From: Cohnella sp. AR92
GTDB lineage: Bacteria > Bacillota > Bacilli > Paenibacillales > Paenibacillaceae
Direction of reading: 5' to 3'
DNA: 64,000 bases
Assembly: GCF_003990975.1 (NCBI RefSeq)
Contig: NZ_RZJR01000015.1
Coordinates: 1-64,000, forward strand
Shown here: piece by piece, positions 26,666 to 35,284 of the stretch
Numbering within the stretch: position 1 is the stretch's first letter
Layout: every line of letters starts with the position of its first letter
The notes under the pieces: generated by a model
The model's database searches: none
Told to the model about the DNA's origin: nothing
What the model saw: the letters and a program-made list of their open reading frames with translations, nothing else
Made by a program: the position numbers and the translations under genes

Positions 26666-26960
26666 AACACATTACCCCTGTAATAGATTTGGACAAAACC
26701 TCGTCCAAATTATCACTCACTGCACCATGCTTTGCAAGTACTGTTTGTATTTCTCTCCTGGCAAGTTTAGTTATGATAGCATCACTGCGGTCTTCAGCTA
26801 CGACAAAGTTAAGTGTAAACGACTTTTCCTTCTTGACGATCATGGTAGCATCACCCGTTGACATTCTATGCTCGAGGGCTTTTCCGACTTTACTACCCGT
26901 CTTAACTTTTCCCTTTGCACTTTTTTGACTTTCAATAAGCTCCTCAACTACAGTAGACAT
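26649..26960 (-). CDS. Small protein overlapping the integrase gene; candidate recombination accessory factor
   Basis: A 103-residue basic protein (from ATG 26960; a GTG 60 bases earlier is also possible) containing KGKVKTGSKVGKALEHRM and ending GVMCYGEKK. Its end overlaps the start of the integrase by 17 bases, so the two are co-expressed. Small genes beside serine integrases are sometimes directionality factors, but those differ too much in sequence to recognise. No domain is recognised; the role is inferred only from position. Confidence 0.6.
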   Translation of the reverse strand: MSTVVEELIESQKSAKGKVKTGSKVGKALEHRMSTGDATMIVKKEKSFTLNFVVAEDRSDAIITKLARREIQTVLAKHGAVSDNLDEVLSKSITGVMCYGEKK

Positions 26961-27165
26961 GTTTGTCAACCCCGCATCGGTGAATTTGGAGTTTGACCTC
27001 CATGCCTTGAGGGCGGGCACCTCTTGACTACTTATATCTCAACACCAAAACGACAATCTCCAACTCCCCCAAACTACATTCCATATCACCCAATGTTGTT
27101 CATGTCTTGAAATGAGTTTGTAAAAAACCAATCACATTCGTGCTTCTTTGAGTAACACGAAAAAG

Positions 27166-27188
27166 AGGTGCCGATTTTATCGACACCT
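27166..27188 (-). terminator. Orphan terminator-like hairpin
   Basis: AGGTGCCGA (27166-27174) pairs with TCGACACCT (27180-27188) apart from one mismatch. On the minus strand it is followed by CTTTTT. No minus-strand gene lies upstream of it, since 27298-28488 is on the plus strand. Confidence 0.55.
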
Positions 27189-27228
27189 TGAGCGATGAAC
27201 CCCATACAGGCAAAAACTAAGAAGGTTT

Positions 27229-27237
27229 TGCTATAAT
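27229..27237 (+). promoter_or_regulatory. Extended -10 promoter of the 396-residue gene
   Basis: TGCTATAAT is a perfect extended -10 about 60 bases before the start codon. No good -35 is seen, as is common with extended -10 sites. Confidence 0.6.
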
Positions 27238-27297
27238 GGAGTCATGTTGATACTGCAATGAGCTATTCAACAGGCTCTGTCATAAGGGGAATACACA

Positions 27298-28488
27298 ATG
27301 TCCATACATATAAATGACCTGCTACCAGAAGGGGTCAAGCTTAAGGAATTCAAAACCGGATCGGAGCTGCTACTGGCATACGAGTTGGGCAAGTATACGA
27401 AGTTATTGTTAGAGGAAGGCTTGTCAGTGGATAACGTCGGTATCGATACGGAGCTTGTACAGACAGCACACTTCGGCTTTATAGTGGATTGTGAACTCAT
27501 CGAAGGTATAGAACCCGTTGCGGAGACTGATCTGCCTGATTATGACATTGCCGACTTTTTCTTGCCGAGTCAAAATGTATCTAAAGTTGACTTACTGTTT
27601 GAAGAAGGCTGTGTGATTTTCAACTTTAACTCCAACAAACGAGCAAACAGTGCCCTAAATACCAAGAACCGTTCGACAGCATACGTGAGCCTAATGGCTT
27701 TTGTCTTAGTTAAGAACTACATCGACCAAACACCAAATCGCAAGCTAATTATTGACCATGAAGAATATGAGCAACAGAATGGCGAATATGACGATCTCAT
27801 CAAGTTGCAGAGAAGCGGAATTCTACTTGAATCCATACTCAAAATCAAATATAAAACTCAGGGCGTAATTCAACTACCCTGGCAAGATGTTGTGAAAGAG
27901 TATCGGGAAAAGGAATTAATGAATAGGGTATATTCATCAAATGAGAAGTATGCTTTTCTGTTGAAGGAAGGGCTAGAGATTGGGGATGTTGTTCTTCGGT
28001 ATTCTAGAACCTTCGATCAAAAAGTCGAGGATACAATAGGGACTTTAAAGTCTTGTTACCCTGCAGTAATTAGGGATTACAACGAGGAAGTTATTGTTCT
28101 TGAGTACTACAGAACGGTCGAGACAAGATTGACACAACAGACAAGGATTGAAGGACTATGCGCCAAAGTCGATGGTCTCAAGGAAGCATTGACCCCTGAT
28201 GATCTCGTTCGTGCAACCAGTAGAGAAGAATCCATATTCCTGGATGCAGTCGGGATCGGAACATGCACCTACTTGGAGGATACCTTCATATTTGAACCAG
28301 TTGAATCAGATGAAACTGAGCAGACATTTAAGGACAAGGACGGTTCACTTATCAAAGTAGAACTAAATACCTTGGATACAATCTTCGCTGTCTTTGAGGA
28401 TCGTGGTGTGCCTTTCAATAGGGACAAGTTTTTGAATAAATACTTTCTGTCTAAAGGAAAGCAACCGAAATATTACGATTATGTGTAA
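27298..28488 (+). CDS. Unknown island protein
   Basis: A 396-residue soluble, acidic protein starting MSIHINDLLPEGVKLKEFK, with AAGGGGA before the ATG. It has no signal peptide, membrane helix or zinc motif. The middle (VSLMAFVLVKNYIDQTPNRK) and the C-terminal part look like ordinary alpha/beta folds. I recognise no family. It has its own promoter and terminator, and is one of only three substantial plus-strand genes in the island. Confidence 0.8.
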   Translation: MSIHINDLLPEGVKLKEFKTGSELLLAYELGKYTKLLLEEGLSVDNVGIDTELVQTAHFGFIVDCELIEGIEPVAETDLPDYDIADFFLPSQNVSKVDLLFEEGCVIFNFNSNKRANSALNTKNRSTAYVSLMAFVLVKNYIDQTPNRKLIIDHEEYEQQNGEYDDLIKLQRSGILLESILKIKYKTQGVIQLPWQDVVKEYREKELMNRVYSSNEKYAFLLKEGLEIGDVVLRYSRTFDQKVEDTIGTLKSCYPAVIRDYNEEVIVLEYYRTVETRLTQQTRIEGLCAKVDGLKEALTPDDLVRATSREESIFLDAVGIGTCTYLEDTFIFEPVESDETEQTFKDKDGSLIKVELNTLDTIFAVFEDRGVPFNRDKFLNKYFLSKGKQPKYYDYV

Positions 28489-28509
28489 AAGAGCCGATTC
28501 TCGGCTCTT
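28489..28509. terminator. Bidirectional terminator between convergent genes
   Basis: Perfect arms AAGAGCCGA (28489-28497) and TCGGCTCTT (28501-28509), loop TTC, with T-rich sequence to the right and A-rich to the left. It starts right after the stop of the plus-strand gene. Confidence 0.8.
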
Positions 28510-28520
28510 CTTTGCGTTCC

Positions 28521-29246
28521 TTACTTAGCTCGTTTATCTTCTGGAATAAGCTCAAGGAACCGGGTTATATATCCATCATCTTTGAACTCCTCGCTTATTC
28601 TCCATTTATCAGCCACCTGCTCGTCAATAGCAATTATATTATTATCGCGAATTGAACCAAAGTTGATTACTTTGCCCCGCTTGCCCTTTACCTTGACAAA
28701 GGTAATCGTTGGGGTTGGGAGTTTAATCCTGTAGTAACCTTTAGGATTATTATCACCTTCACGCACCTTAAAGCTCCCATCCTCATTCATATACTCTAAG
28801 AACTCAGCTGTCTTGGTGGAAAGACATACAGCCTTATAACCGTTATAGCTAACAAAAGCAGCATACTCATCACGTAACACTAAGAACATAAACTCATAAT
28901 AAGAAAGGGCGAACTCTTCTCCGGCATTAGCCTTTCTGTACTTGATATCTTTTTCAATGTCTATTCCTGTATCCTTGTCTAATTTAACATCAATATCGGG
29001 AACATCATCAATATCAATGTCGGACTGCAGGATGACTCCGACTGGCTTCATGCCTGTGCCGCCATTATTTCTTGTTACCTGAATAGACTCCAAACCTAAA
29101 AGGGTCTTAAAGTGTAACGTACTCCACTTGCTCCCGAGTGACTCACGTTCATCCTCTGACATAGCCTTCCTTAGTTGCTTACCATATGTCTCAATATTTT
29201 TCTTTATATCAGATTTTCCATACTGTGTCTGATTTTCTCTGCTCAT
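28521..29246 (-). CDS. Unknown island protein
   Basis: A 241-residue soluble protein; the ATG at 29246 follows GAGGTGG. The sequence contains runs of Asp (DIDIDDVPDIDVKLDKDTGI) in the N-terminal half, followed by a mixed alpha/beta part with LSYYEFMFLVLRDEYAAFVS. No known motif is found. It converges on the preceding gene and shares its terminator. Confidence 0.75.
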   Translation of the reverse strand: MSRENQTQYGKSDIKKNIETYGKQLRKAMSEDERESLGSKWSTLHFKTLLGLESIQVTRNNGGTGMKPVGVILQSDIDIDDVPDIDVKLDKDTGIDIEKDIKYRKANAGEEFALSYYEFMFLVLRDEYAAFVSYNGYKAVCLSTKTAEFLEYMNEDGSFKVREGDNNPKGYYRIKLPTPTITFVKVKGKRGKVINFGSIRDNNIIAIDEQVADKWRISEEFKDDGYITRFLELIPEDKRAK

Positions 29247-29402
29247 GTTGCCACCTCGCTGAATTAGTTTACAAATCTTATCTTTCAATAAATATCGGTA
29301 ATCGAGACCCTCAATTTTACCGAAAAAAAGCACCCATCCCGTTCGGCAGACGATAAGCAGTCATGCTTTACAGAATTAGTGCTATTTTTGATTGTTCTTT
29401 TT

Positions 29403-29419
29403 GTTATTATAAAAATAAC
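29403..29419. promoter_or_regulatory. Operator-like palindrome
   Basis: GTTATT-ATAAA-AATAAC, perfect 6-bp arms in AT-rich DNA about 160 bases upstream of the 241-residue gene's start. It may bind a regulator; no protein is implicated. Confidence 0.25.
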
Positions 29420-29490
29420 CTAACCGTTCTAAAGATGTCGGAACATTTATAATACCTAGTCCACTAGCAAAAATGACTTTCTCCAAAGAA

Positions 29491-29519
29491 AAGACGCCAC
29501 GATTTGGCCGCGGCGCCTT
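29491..29519 (-). terminator. Terminator of the Ntn-hydrolase gene
   Basis: AAGACGCC (29491-29498) pairs with GGCGCCTT (29512-29519) with one mismatch; TTTTC follows on the minus strand. Confidence 0.6.
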
Positions 29520-29522
29520 CTA

Positions 29523-30173
29523 TTACCCCTGGGACAACCATTGGGATTGAGCGGGGTCTTGGTCTAAAACGTAAATCCTTACCTGACCTCCGATTGTCTC
29601 TACCTTCGAACTGACTTCCTCATAACACCGTTTAAAGTGCTGAATCGTCTCCTCGAATGTCATACTGTTAACAAGGTCTTCATTAAAGTACGGTACTATA
29701 ATTGGATTCATTGGCGGATCTCCGACCGCTCCACCGAACGATGTCCAATTAACTTGACGGCCGATCGATTCACAGGTGTAAATCATCGGTTTTGAGCCAT
29801 TCTCCCACCTAGCCAACATAAAACAGACAGGATGATCCTCGGGCTTGATCCCCATCTTCTCCTTCAAGGTGTTATTCCACGTATCGACTAAAGCCCCAAT
29901 GATTACCTTTCCCGGCTGAGTGGACAACCTTCCCTTGTTGATACTGAAAAAATGGGTGATAAGCTGCTCCACTTCAAGGATCTTGCCTGTGTCACCGTTT
30001 CTGATCATTGCCTTAGCCATTCCAGAATTCCCGATAACCAGCTGCTCTGACGGATGGATCTTTACCCGATCATCAATATGCTCGAAGTTACCATCCTTGT
30101 CATACCTCGACATCCGACTGTCCGCCATCATGACAATCTTGTCCTGCCATACATAAGATAAAACCATAGTCAT
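29523..30173 (-). CDS. Ntn-hydrolase fold protein, proteasome/HslV-like
   Basis: A 216-residue protein beginning MTMVLSYVWQDKIVMMADSR. After removal of Met1 the N-terminal residue would be Thr, and the following pattern matches HslV and proteasome beta subunits: Thr1, two hydrophobic strands, Asp17 in MADSR, a Lys in DDRVKI (about 37 where Lys33 is expected), and a Gly turn in IGNSGMA. GGAGG ten bases before the ATG supports this start. It could be a self-activated peptidase or amidase. There is no HslU or other ATPase beside it. The family call comes from my own alignment by eye. Confidence 0.65.
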   Translation of the reverse strand: MTMVLSYVWQDKIVMMADSRMSRYDKDGNFEHIDDRVKIHPSEQLVIGNSGMAKAMIRNGDTGKILEVEQLITHFFSINKGRLSTQPGKVIIGALVDTWNNTLKEKMGIKPEDHPVCFMLARWENGSKPMIYTCESIGRQVNWTSFGGAVGDPPMNPIIVPYFNEDLVNSMTFEETIQHFKRCYEEVSSKVETIGGQVRIYVLDQDPAQSQWLSQG

Positions 30174-30287
30174 AAAGCCAACGCCTCCTAACCCACTTAT
30201 TATATCAAGATGGGAGCCTCTGCCAAAGCCTTCGGCGTTATAAAGCGTTGACCTCGTTCTAAAGTTTCAATGCTTTTATAAAACTAC

Positions 30288-30515
30288 TCAACAACTGCGT
30301 AGGTGCTTGATAACGTCTACACCATAGACCACACCAAGGGTAGAGCCGCTGTCCCAGTTTACAAAGATCGTTCCCGCATCGTCCACAAAGTTCACTGTGC
30401 CCTGGTCACCTGCCTTAAGCGTGGTGTAGGGATCGGACATCGACACCAACTCGACCCTCGTGCCTTTCGGGTTCGATTCCCGCACCTGCTTGACCTGATC
30501 ATTATGCTGAAACAT
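30288..30515 (-). CDS. DUF4314-domain protein
   Basis: A 75-residue protein (ATG 30515 after GGGGGG). The sequence PKGTRVELVSMSDPYTTLKA, GDQGTVNFVDDAGTIFVNWD and GSTLGVVYGVD is the DUF4314 pattern, a small SH3-like beta barrel common on mobile elements of Firmicutes. Its start lies inside the end of the next upstream gene (14-base overlap), so they are translated together. Function unknown. Confidence 0.8.
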   Translation of the reverse strand: MFQHNDQVKQVRESNPKGTRVELVSMSDPYTTLKAGDQGTVNFVDDAGTIFVNWDSGSTLGVVYGVDVIKHLRSC

Positions 30516-30798
30516 TATTGCTGCCCCCCATAGTCGACAGCGCTCCCTGTAGATCATGGAACGTCCCAAGGTAGTCGGCGTTACCATCGAAGCTGCGGAA
30601 GAAGGTCACTTTATCAACATGGTTGTTGATTCTGGTTACCGAAAAGCCAGTCTCGGCGTTTAGGTGTACCTCAGTGAAAGACGCGGGGAAATCGTTATCC
30701 TTCAAGTGCTGCTCCTGACCTGACTGCTTGCAGTCCGAGCAAATTAGAGAGTGACGGACATATTGATGATTAACATGTTCACAAAGCTCATAGTTCAT
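30502..30798 (-). CDS. Small Cys/His-containing protein
   Basis: A 98-residue protein starting MNYELCEHVNHQYVRHSLIC. C-x2-H-type and CSDC motifs in the first 25 residues could bind one zinc ion; the rest is a small alpha/beta part. Coupled to the DUF4314 gene by overlap. Not recognised. Confidence 0.6.
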   Translation of the reverse strand: MNYELCEHVNHQYVRHSLICSDCKQSGQEQHLKDNDFPASFTEVHLNAETGFSVTRINNHVDKVTFFRSFDGNADYLGTFHDLQGALSTMGGSNNVSA

Positions 30799-30811
30799 TA
30801 AATTTGACCCC

Positions 30812-31099
30812 TCAATACGGCGAAAGCTCGTAAACGACTATTGCTTCTTCGATACTGGATTGGTCAAATTCACTGTTTATGGCTCTTATCAATTCCTTTA
30901 TCTGAGTCTGACTAAAATTAAGACGGTTCATTCCCAATATAGCATAGCCCAGGCATGCGCTATTGCTCCACCGGCTTTCGGGAACCTGAACATGCGGGGA
31001 TAACAGTTTGAATCGGCAGTCAACGCATAACACCAGCCGTTCGGTTCCATTATTGAATTCGGTTACGTCATTATGACTATTACAATTTTGACAGATCAT
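30812..31099 (-). CDS. Small zinc-ribbon protein
   Basis: A 95-residue protein from the ATG at 31099 (after GGGGGG). Two CxxC knuckles (ICQNCN and LCVDCR) about 23 residues apart form a likely zinc ribbon; a helical C-terminal half follows. It lies 13 bases upstream of the previous gene, forming a three-gene unit with DUF4314. Function unknown. Confidence 0.65.
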   Translation of the reverse strand: MICQNCNSHNDVTEFNNGTERLVLCVDCRFKLLSPHVQVPESRWSNSACLGYAILGMNRLNFSQTQIKELIRAINSEFDQSSIEEAIVVYELSPY

Positions 31100-31403
31100 C
31101 GAATGCCCCCCATTAAAGGTTATCGGTAGAATGAAAACCTCATACATTGGTTGTTGACATTAGCGTAACCTCACCAAACTTGCAACCCCTTTATGGCGGG
31201 GAGGGCATAGCGATTTGACGCCATAAACGGGCGATATTGAGGGCATCAGAACTGCATTAAACCTCTTAAGCACAAGCAGCATCTAGCCCCTGCCAGTGAG
31301 CCGTTAAAAGCTGCAGGAACGAAACTAGAATCAAACTTAAACTCGTAGAATTTTAGAAGATACCTGTGTATATAGATAAAAACCCAATAAGGAGTTGACT
31401 TAG
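31100..31403. other. Gene-free divergent region
   Basis: About 300 bases between divergent genes, AT-rich toward the right, which should hold both promoters. No hairpin or repeat stands out. Confidence 0.4.
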
Positions 31404-31766
31404 GTGGGAAAAATCTTTGACTTTCTCTCGCACAAAGCTCAGTTTGAACTTATTAACCATAATTTCAAACATAATGATGAGATTGTCGAAAAACATGGGA
31501 AATACATCGGTGTGTTGACCAAGCAGAGGACTGAGTCGCTTCGGCAAACGATTGATATGATGGAGTTTATGAAGAAGCAGGTTGAACAGCTTATGTCAGA
31601 GTATGAGGAATTACGTTGCGGGTATGAAGAAATGGTTATGGAAGCCGTGAACTTTCTTGGGGCAAAGGATAACATAGTAGAGTACGATCCTGAGGGGTGG
31701 GATTTCTATGTTGATGTTAAAGGGCATTGTTGGGTGATAAAAAAGGCAGAAGGCAACAGGAGCTAA
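31404..31766 (+). CDS. Small coiled-coil protein, unknown
   Basis: A 120-residue protein with a GTG start and AAGGAG upstream. Residues ~20-80 are helical and predicted to coil (RQTIDMMEFMKKQVEQLMSE); a short beta part follows (EYDPEGWDFYVDVKGHCWVI). Its stop codon lies in the loop of the terminator hairpin. It is convergent with hsdS. It does not look like a known restriction-alleviation or anti-restriction protein, but its place next to a type I locus is notable. Confidence 0.7.
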   Translation: MGKIFDFLSHKAQFELINHNFKHNDEIVEKHGKYIGVLTKQRTESLRQTIDMMEFMKKQVEQLMSEYEELRCGYEEMVMEAVNFLGAKDNIVEYDPEGWDFYVDVKGHCWVIKKAEGNRS

Positions 31767-31780
31767 ACACCTGTTGCCTT
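31750..31780. terminator. Bidirectional terminator between the coiled-coil gene and hsdS
   Basis: Perfect 11-bp stem AAGGCAACAGG (31750-31760) / CCTGTTGCCTT (31770-31780). The stop codon of the plus-strand gene is inside the loop. Confidence 0.8.
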
Positions 31781-31789
31781 TAGGACATA

Positions 31790-33004
31790 TCAAATGAACA
31801 TTTCCTGCATAAATCCCAGCTTCTGTGAGACAAGGAGATCCAATTTTAATTTTTCAGCTGTGATCTTCTTGTCTAAGGCATCAAAAATTCTTACTATTTT
31901 CTCCTGTTCCTTGATGGACGGAATATACAGTGACATATTAAAAAATTCCTCGTCTTTGATACTTACACGGTCATGCCTCGCGCCTGAATCTCCCTTTTCG
32001 TATATATGTCTGTGCCACATCGAGGACTTGAAATAATATGAAAGAAATGTCTTATTGACTCCCTCTACTCTAAAACAAAGGTACAGAGGTGAAACTATAC
32101 CTGCCTCAGGAGAATTAAAAATATTAATCGGTCCGTAAGGTGAATCGTTCGAAACCCTCGGATTATAAACAAAGTCACCATTCTCGATTACATAATATCC
32201 ATCGATATTTTCAGTATTTGCAATATCCTTATCAAAATAGTCCCGCTGAGATACTAAACCATGCTTTGAGGAGTTTGATATGACATTTAATATTGAGAAG
32301 TCCGTATTTTTCTTAGTGATCTTTTGGGAAACGCCCCTCAACGTAGTTTTTACCCAATCCGGGAACTCTTGACCATCATCATCCTTAAACCGTAGCTCCT
32401 GTGAGAAGATCTTCCGCAGCATGCCCTTTTTGAAGAGTCCCAATTGCTCGATCTTCTCCTGTTGCTTCTCGATTTTTTTGTCTAAGAGTGAGAAAAACTT
32501 ACCGATTTTCTTTTGCTCAACTAAAGAGGGTATAGGGTGCCTCAATTTAACAAATTGAGAAAAATGAACTCTTTGTTTTTCGATTAATGAGCCAGTTGCA
32601 ATGGACTTATATCGTAAAATCAATCTTCCTGATCTTAGGAGCCTTTCAAAGAACTCGCAATCATATGCTTCTCTAGTTCTAAAAACGTTATAATAGCCAG
32701 ATACTGAAATATCTTGACTGCCGTTATATTTAGCTACTGCGCCCAACGTTAAGTTCATCGGATTATAAACAAAATCATTATCTTTAACTAATTTGTAGTT
32801 ATCCTCTTCTTTTTTCAAAAGGAACGAACGATCATATCTTTCACTTTTAGGTGTGACACCTCTTTCAAGAGTTAAACTATACAATGGATACTTCTCCGTA
32901 TCACTTGTCCTCTCATTTACTTCATCAAATATCTCATCGAACAATGTTTCGTTCCAGTCACCGTCAAATTCCTTGAACCGAACTCTTGGAATATTTCTAC
33001 CCAA
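31790..33004 (-). CDS. hsdS: Type I restriction-modification specificity subunit
   Basis: A 404-residue HsdS with TTG start and GGGGGTG upstream. Two target-recognition domains (~5-165 and ~205-360) are each followed by a conserved helical spacer: IPSLVEQKKIGKFFSLLDKK and IPSIKEQEKIVRIFDALDKK. This gives two half-sites and thus a bipartite recognition sequence. It starts three bases after hsdM, so M and S are one operon. The recognition sequence cannot be read from the protein. Confidence 0.95.
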   Translation of the reverse strand: MGRNIPRVRFKEFDGDWNETLFDEIFDEVNERTSDTEKYPLYSLTLERGVTPKSERYDRSFLLKKEEDNYKLVKDNDFVYNPMNLTLGAVAKYNGSQDISVSGYYNVFRTREAYDCEFFERLLRSGRLILRYKSIATGSLIEKQRVHFSQFVKLRHPIPSLVEQKKIGKFFSLLDKKIEKQQEKIEQLGLFKKGMLRKIFSQELRFKDDDGQEFPDWVKTTLRGVSQKITKKNTDFSILNVISNSSKHGLVSQRDYFDKDIANTENIDGYYVIENGDFVYNPRVSNDSPYGPINIFNSPEAGIVSPLYLCFRVEGVNKTFLSYYFKSSMWHRHIYEKGDSGARHDRVSIKDEEFFNMSLYIPSIKEQEKIVRIFDALDKKITAEKLKLDLLVSQKLGFMQEMFI

Positions 33005-33007
33005 GCT

Positions 33008-34561
33008 TCACACCCCCAATTCTTCAAAATATGAGTAAAGTTCATTGTCAATCTCATTAATCTCGTTTTCAATCTGCTGTAATCTGGCTTTTAGACCAAT
33101 AATATCTATCTCTTCTTCTTCCTCAAAAGTGTCCACATATCGTGGAATGTTCAGGTTATACTCGTTGGCTTTAATCTTGTCCAGACTTGCTGCATAGGAG
33201 TATTTATCGAGGGTTTGGCGATTTTTGTAGGTTGCAATGATCTTCTCAACATCTTCTTCCCGTAAGCGGTTTTGGTTCTTACCTTTTTCATAGTCGCTTG
33301 AAGCATCAATGAAAAGAATATTATCATCTTCTTTTCGGCACTTTTTTAGCACCAAAATGCATGTAGGAATATTTGTGCCAAAGAAAATGTTTGCCGGTAG
33401 ACCGATCACGGCGTCTAAATAGTTCTTTTCCTCGATAAGATATTTGCGAATAGTTCCTTCTGCCGCACCGCGGAATAATACCCCGTGTGGAAGAACTACT
33501 GCCATTGTGCCGTTATCATCAAGATGATGGATCATGTGTTGGATAAAAGCATAGTCAGCTTTGGACGCAGGAGCCAGTTTGCCGTATGCACTAAACCGCT
33601 CATCTTGCTCGAACTTCTTATCTGAAGACCATTTTGCTGAATACGGCGGGTTGGCTACAACTGCCTCAAATCTCAAATCAATGTGACGGGGATCGTCCAA
33701 ACTGTCAGCATTTTCAATTTCGAAGTTTTGATATGAGACGTTATGCAAAAGCATGTTCATGCGAGCTAGGTTGTAGGTTGTAGAAACCTTTTCCTGACCG
33801 TAGAACTTACCAACTTTCGCTTCCTTTGCTACTCGCAACAGAAGGGAACCGGAGCCACAGGTCGGATCGTAAACCGATTTAATGCTACTTTTACCCGCTG
33901 TTACAATTTTGGCAAGGATTTTCGAAACCTGTGGCGGAGTATAGAACTCGCCGGCTTTCTTACCTGCATTAGCTGCGAATTGACCGATCATGTATTCATA
34001 GGCGTCACCTAGGACATCAATCTCAATATCATCATGTTTGAATGGAATGTTGCTGATGTTTGCCATGATCTTGGCGATCAGCTTGGAACGGGACTTTACA
34101 TCTCGACCGAGTCTCGAGGAAGAAAGATCCATATCGTCAAACAGGTGTTGGAAGTCCTCTTGACTGTCTGCACCTAGAGTGGATTCAGTTACAGCATTGA
34201 CCGCCTTTTGAAGCATTTCGACGTCAAACTTACCTTGGTCACCTTTCTGAATTTCTTCGATCATATTGGAGAAGAGGTATTCTGGCTCAATAACATAACC
34301 AATCTGCTGAATTAGCTCCTCCTGCAAAGCTTTTCGGAGCTCTTCGTTCTTCCAAGCCTCTTTGTAAGAAATCTGGTCTTCCTTAAGCAAGCTGTTAGCC
34401 CGATCCTCGATTTTCTCCGACAGGTAGCGGTAAAAGATTAAGCCAAGTATGTAGTTCTTGAACTCATAAGCCTCCATTTGACCACGCAGATCGTTAGCCA
34501 TAGCCCATAGTTTCTTGTGCAGCTCTTCCTGTTGCTGACGTTGTGCTTCAGATGTCGTCAT
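33008..34561 (-). CDS. hsdM: Type I restriction-modification DNA methyltransferase subunit
   Basis: A 517-residue adenine-specific N6-methyltransferase. Residues ~10-150 are the HsdM N-terminal helical domain (LWAMANDLRGQMEAYEFKNY), then the SAM-binding motif VYDPTCGSGSLLLR and the catalytic ANPPYSAKW. It methylates the host DNA and, with HsdS and HsdR, forms the restriction complex. Its ATG overlaps the stop of the upstream half-size S-like gene by four bases. Confidence 0.96.
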   Translation of the reverse strand: MTTSEAQRQQQEELHKKLWAMANDLRGQMEAYEFKNYILGLIFYRYLSEKIEDRANSLLKEDQISYKEAWKNEELRKALQEELIQQIGYVIEPEYLFSNMIEEIQKGDQGKFDVEMLQKAVNAVTESTLGADSQEDFQHLFDDMDLSSSRLGRDVKSRSKLIAKIMANISNIPFKHDDIEIDVLGDAYEYMIGQFAANAGKKAGEFYTPPQVSKILAKIVTAGKSSIKSVYDPTCGSGSLLLRVAKEAKVGKFYGQEKVSTTYNLARMNMLLHNVSYQNFEIENADSLDDPRHIDLRFEAVVANPPYSAKWSSDKKFEQDERFSAYGKLAPASKADYAFIQHMIHHLDDNGTMAVVLPHGVLFRGAAEGTIRKYLIEEKNYLDAVIGLPANIFFGTNIPTCILVLKKCRKEDDNILFIDASSDYEKGKNQNRLREEDVEKIIATYKNRQTLDKYSYAASLDKIKANEYNLNIPRYVDTFEEEEEIDIIGLKARLQQIENEINEIDNELYSYFEELGV

Positions 34562-35151
34562 TTCATTTCCTCCTTGATATACCCCGTTAAAATATGCTTC
34601 GCATACTGCTGTTCCAGAACCATACGCTCCTGAATCAAGCGATTTTTCCTATGTAACAATCGATGGACACTACCAACCTTAAGCTGATCCTTTAAAGGTG
34701 GCAAAATCATCTCTAAGGTCCTGAGCATCTGAATTGATAGTGACGAGACAATTGAACCTTGGGTTGCAACCTTTAGCTGCCGTTTGCAGTCTGGATGCTC
34801 GTTGATAAACCATTCTAGATAATCGGGATTAAGTGATTCCGATGTCTCTATGATGGCAAAGTTAGATGGTATTAGCTTACCGGAATGCACTTTCTGCAGA
34901 GCGATGGCACGTTGTCCAGTAAGGCTGATGAGCACTAGTCCCTCCCTTGCAATCGGGAGTGAAGCCACCCGGTCCATAGGTACATGAACAACTTGTGGAT
35001 CTTCCGTAGTAGTGTCAGGCTCGGAGCTAAGCCACTGGTTCATTTCCTTCAACGTGAATAAGGATAATGTTACCGAATCTGACGAAGGCAAAGTCTGAAC
35101 ACGTGAGAGAAATACCCCTTGCGAAACTGAAGCGCACTGTTCGAGATTCAA
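34558..35151 (-). CDS. Half-size HsdS-like protein
   Basis: I prefer the TTG at 35151, which follows GAGGAGG by six bases, over an ATG 42 bases earlier; this gives 197 residues. It looks like one recognition-domain half of a specificity subunit: a domain of ~150 residues, then MILPPLKDQLKVGSVHRLLH and a helical end (RLIQERMVLEQQYAKHIL). A full-length hsdS also exists downstream. It may dimerise into a second specificity unit or modulate the complex. Translationally coupled to hsdM (ATGA), so it is produced together with the methylase. Confidence 0.7.
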   Translation of the reverse strand: MNLEQCASVSQGVFLSRVQTLPSSDSVTLSLFTLKEMNQWLSSEPDTTTEDPQVVHVPMDRVASLPIAREGLVLISLTGQRAIALQKVHSGKLIPSNFAIIETSESLNPDYLEWFINEHPDCKRQLKVATQGSIVSSLSIQMLRTLEMILPPLKDQLKVGSVHRLLHRKNRLIQERMVLEQQYAKHILTGYIKEEMK

Positions 35152-35216
35152 TACACCCTCCTCCTCATTAATTGCTATTTGACAAAGTAGCATTAACTGA
35201 TGTCCTTATAATAATA

Positions 35217-35255
35217 AAAAGTAGCAGAAAAGGCAACACCTTTTCTGCTACTTTT
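35217..35255 (-). terminator. Terminator of hsdR
   Basis: Perfect 17-bp stem AAAAGTAGCAGAAAAGG (35217-35233) / CCTTTTCTGCTACTTTT (35239-35255). It separates hsdR from the half-S, hsdM, hsdS operon. Confidence 0.9.
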
Positions 35256-35284
35256 CGAAATAGCATGTAACTGGGCGATATATC

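Larger units (their letters stand above)
26961..27297. other. Gene-free divergent promoter region
   Basis: About 340 bases between two divergent genes. It holds the promoter of the plus-strand gene and an isolated terminator-like hairpin at 27166-27188. No gene seen. Confidence 0.5.

Noticed and set aside
31790..35151. Invertible specificity genes (phase-variable hsdS) served by the resolvase
   Set aside because: The S and half-S genes point the same way and no inverted repeats between them were seen; the resolvase is 24 kb away.
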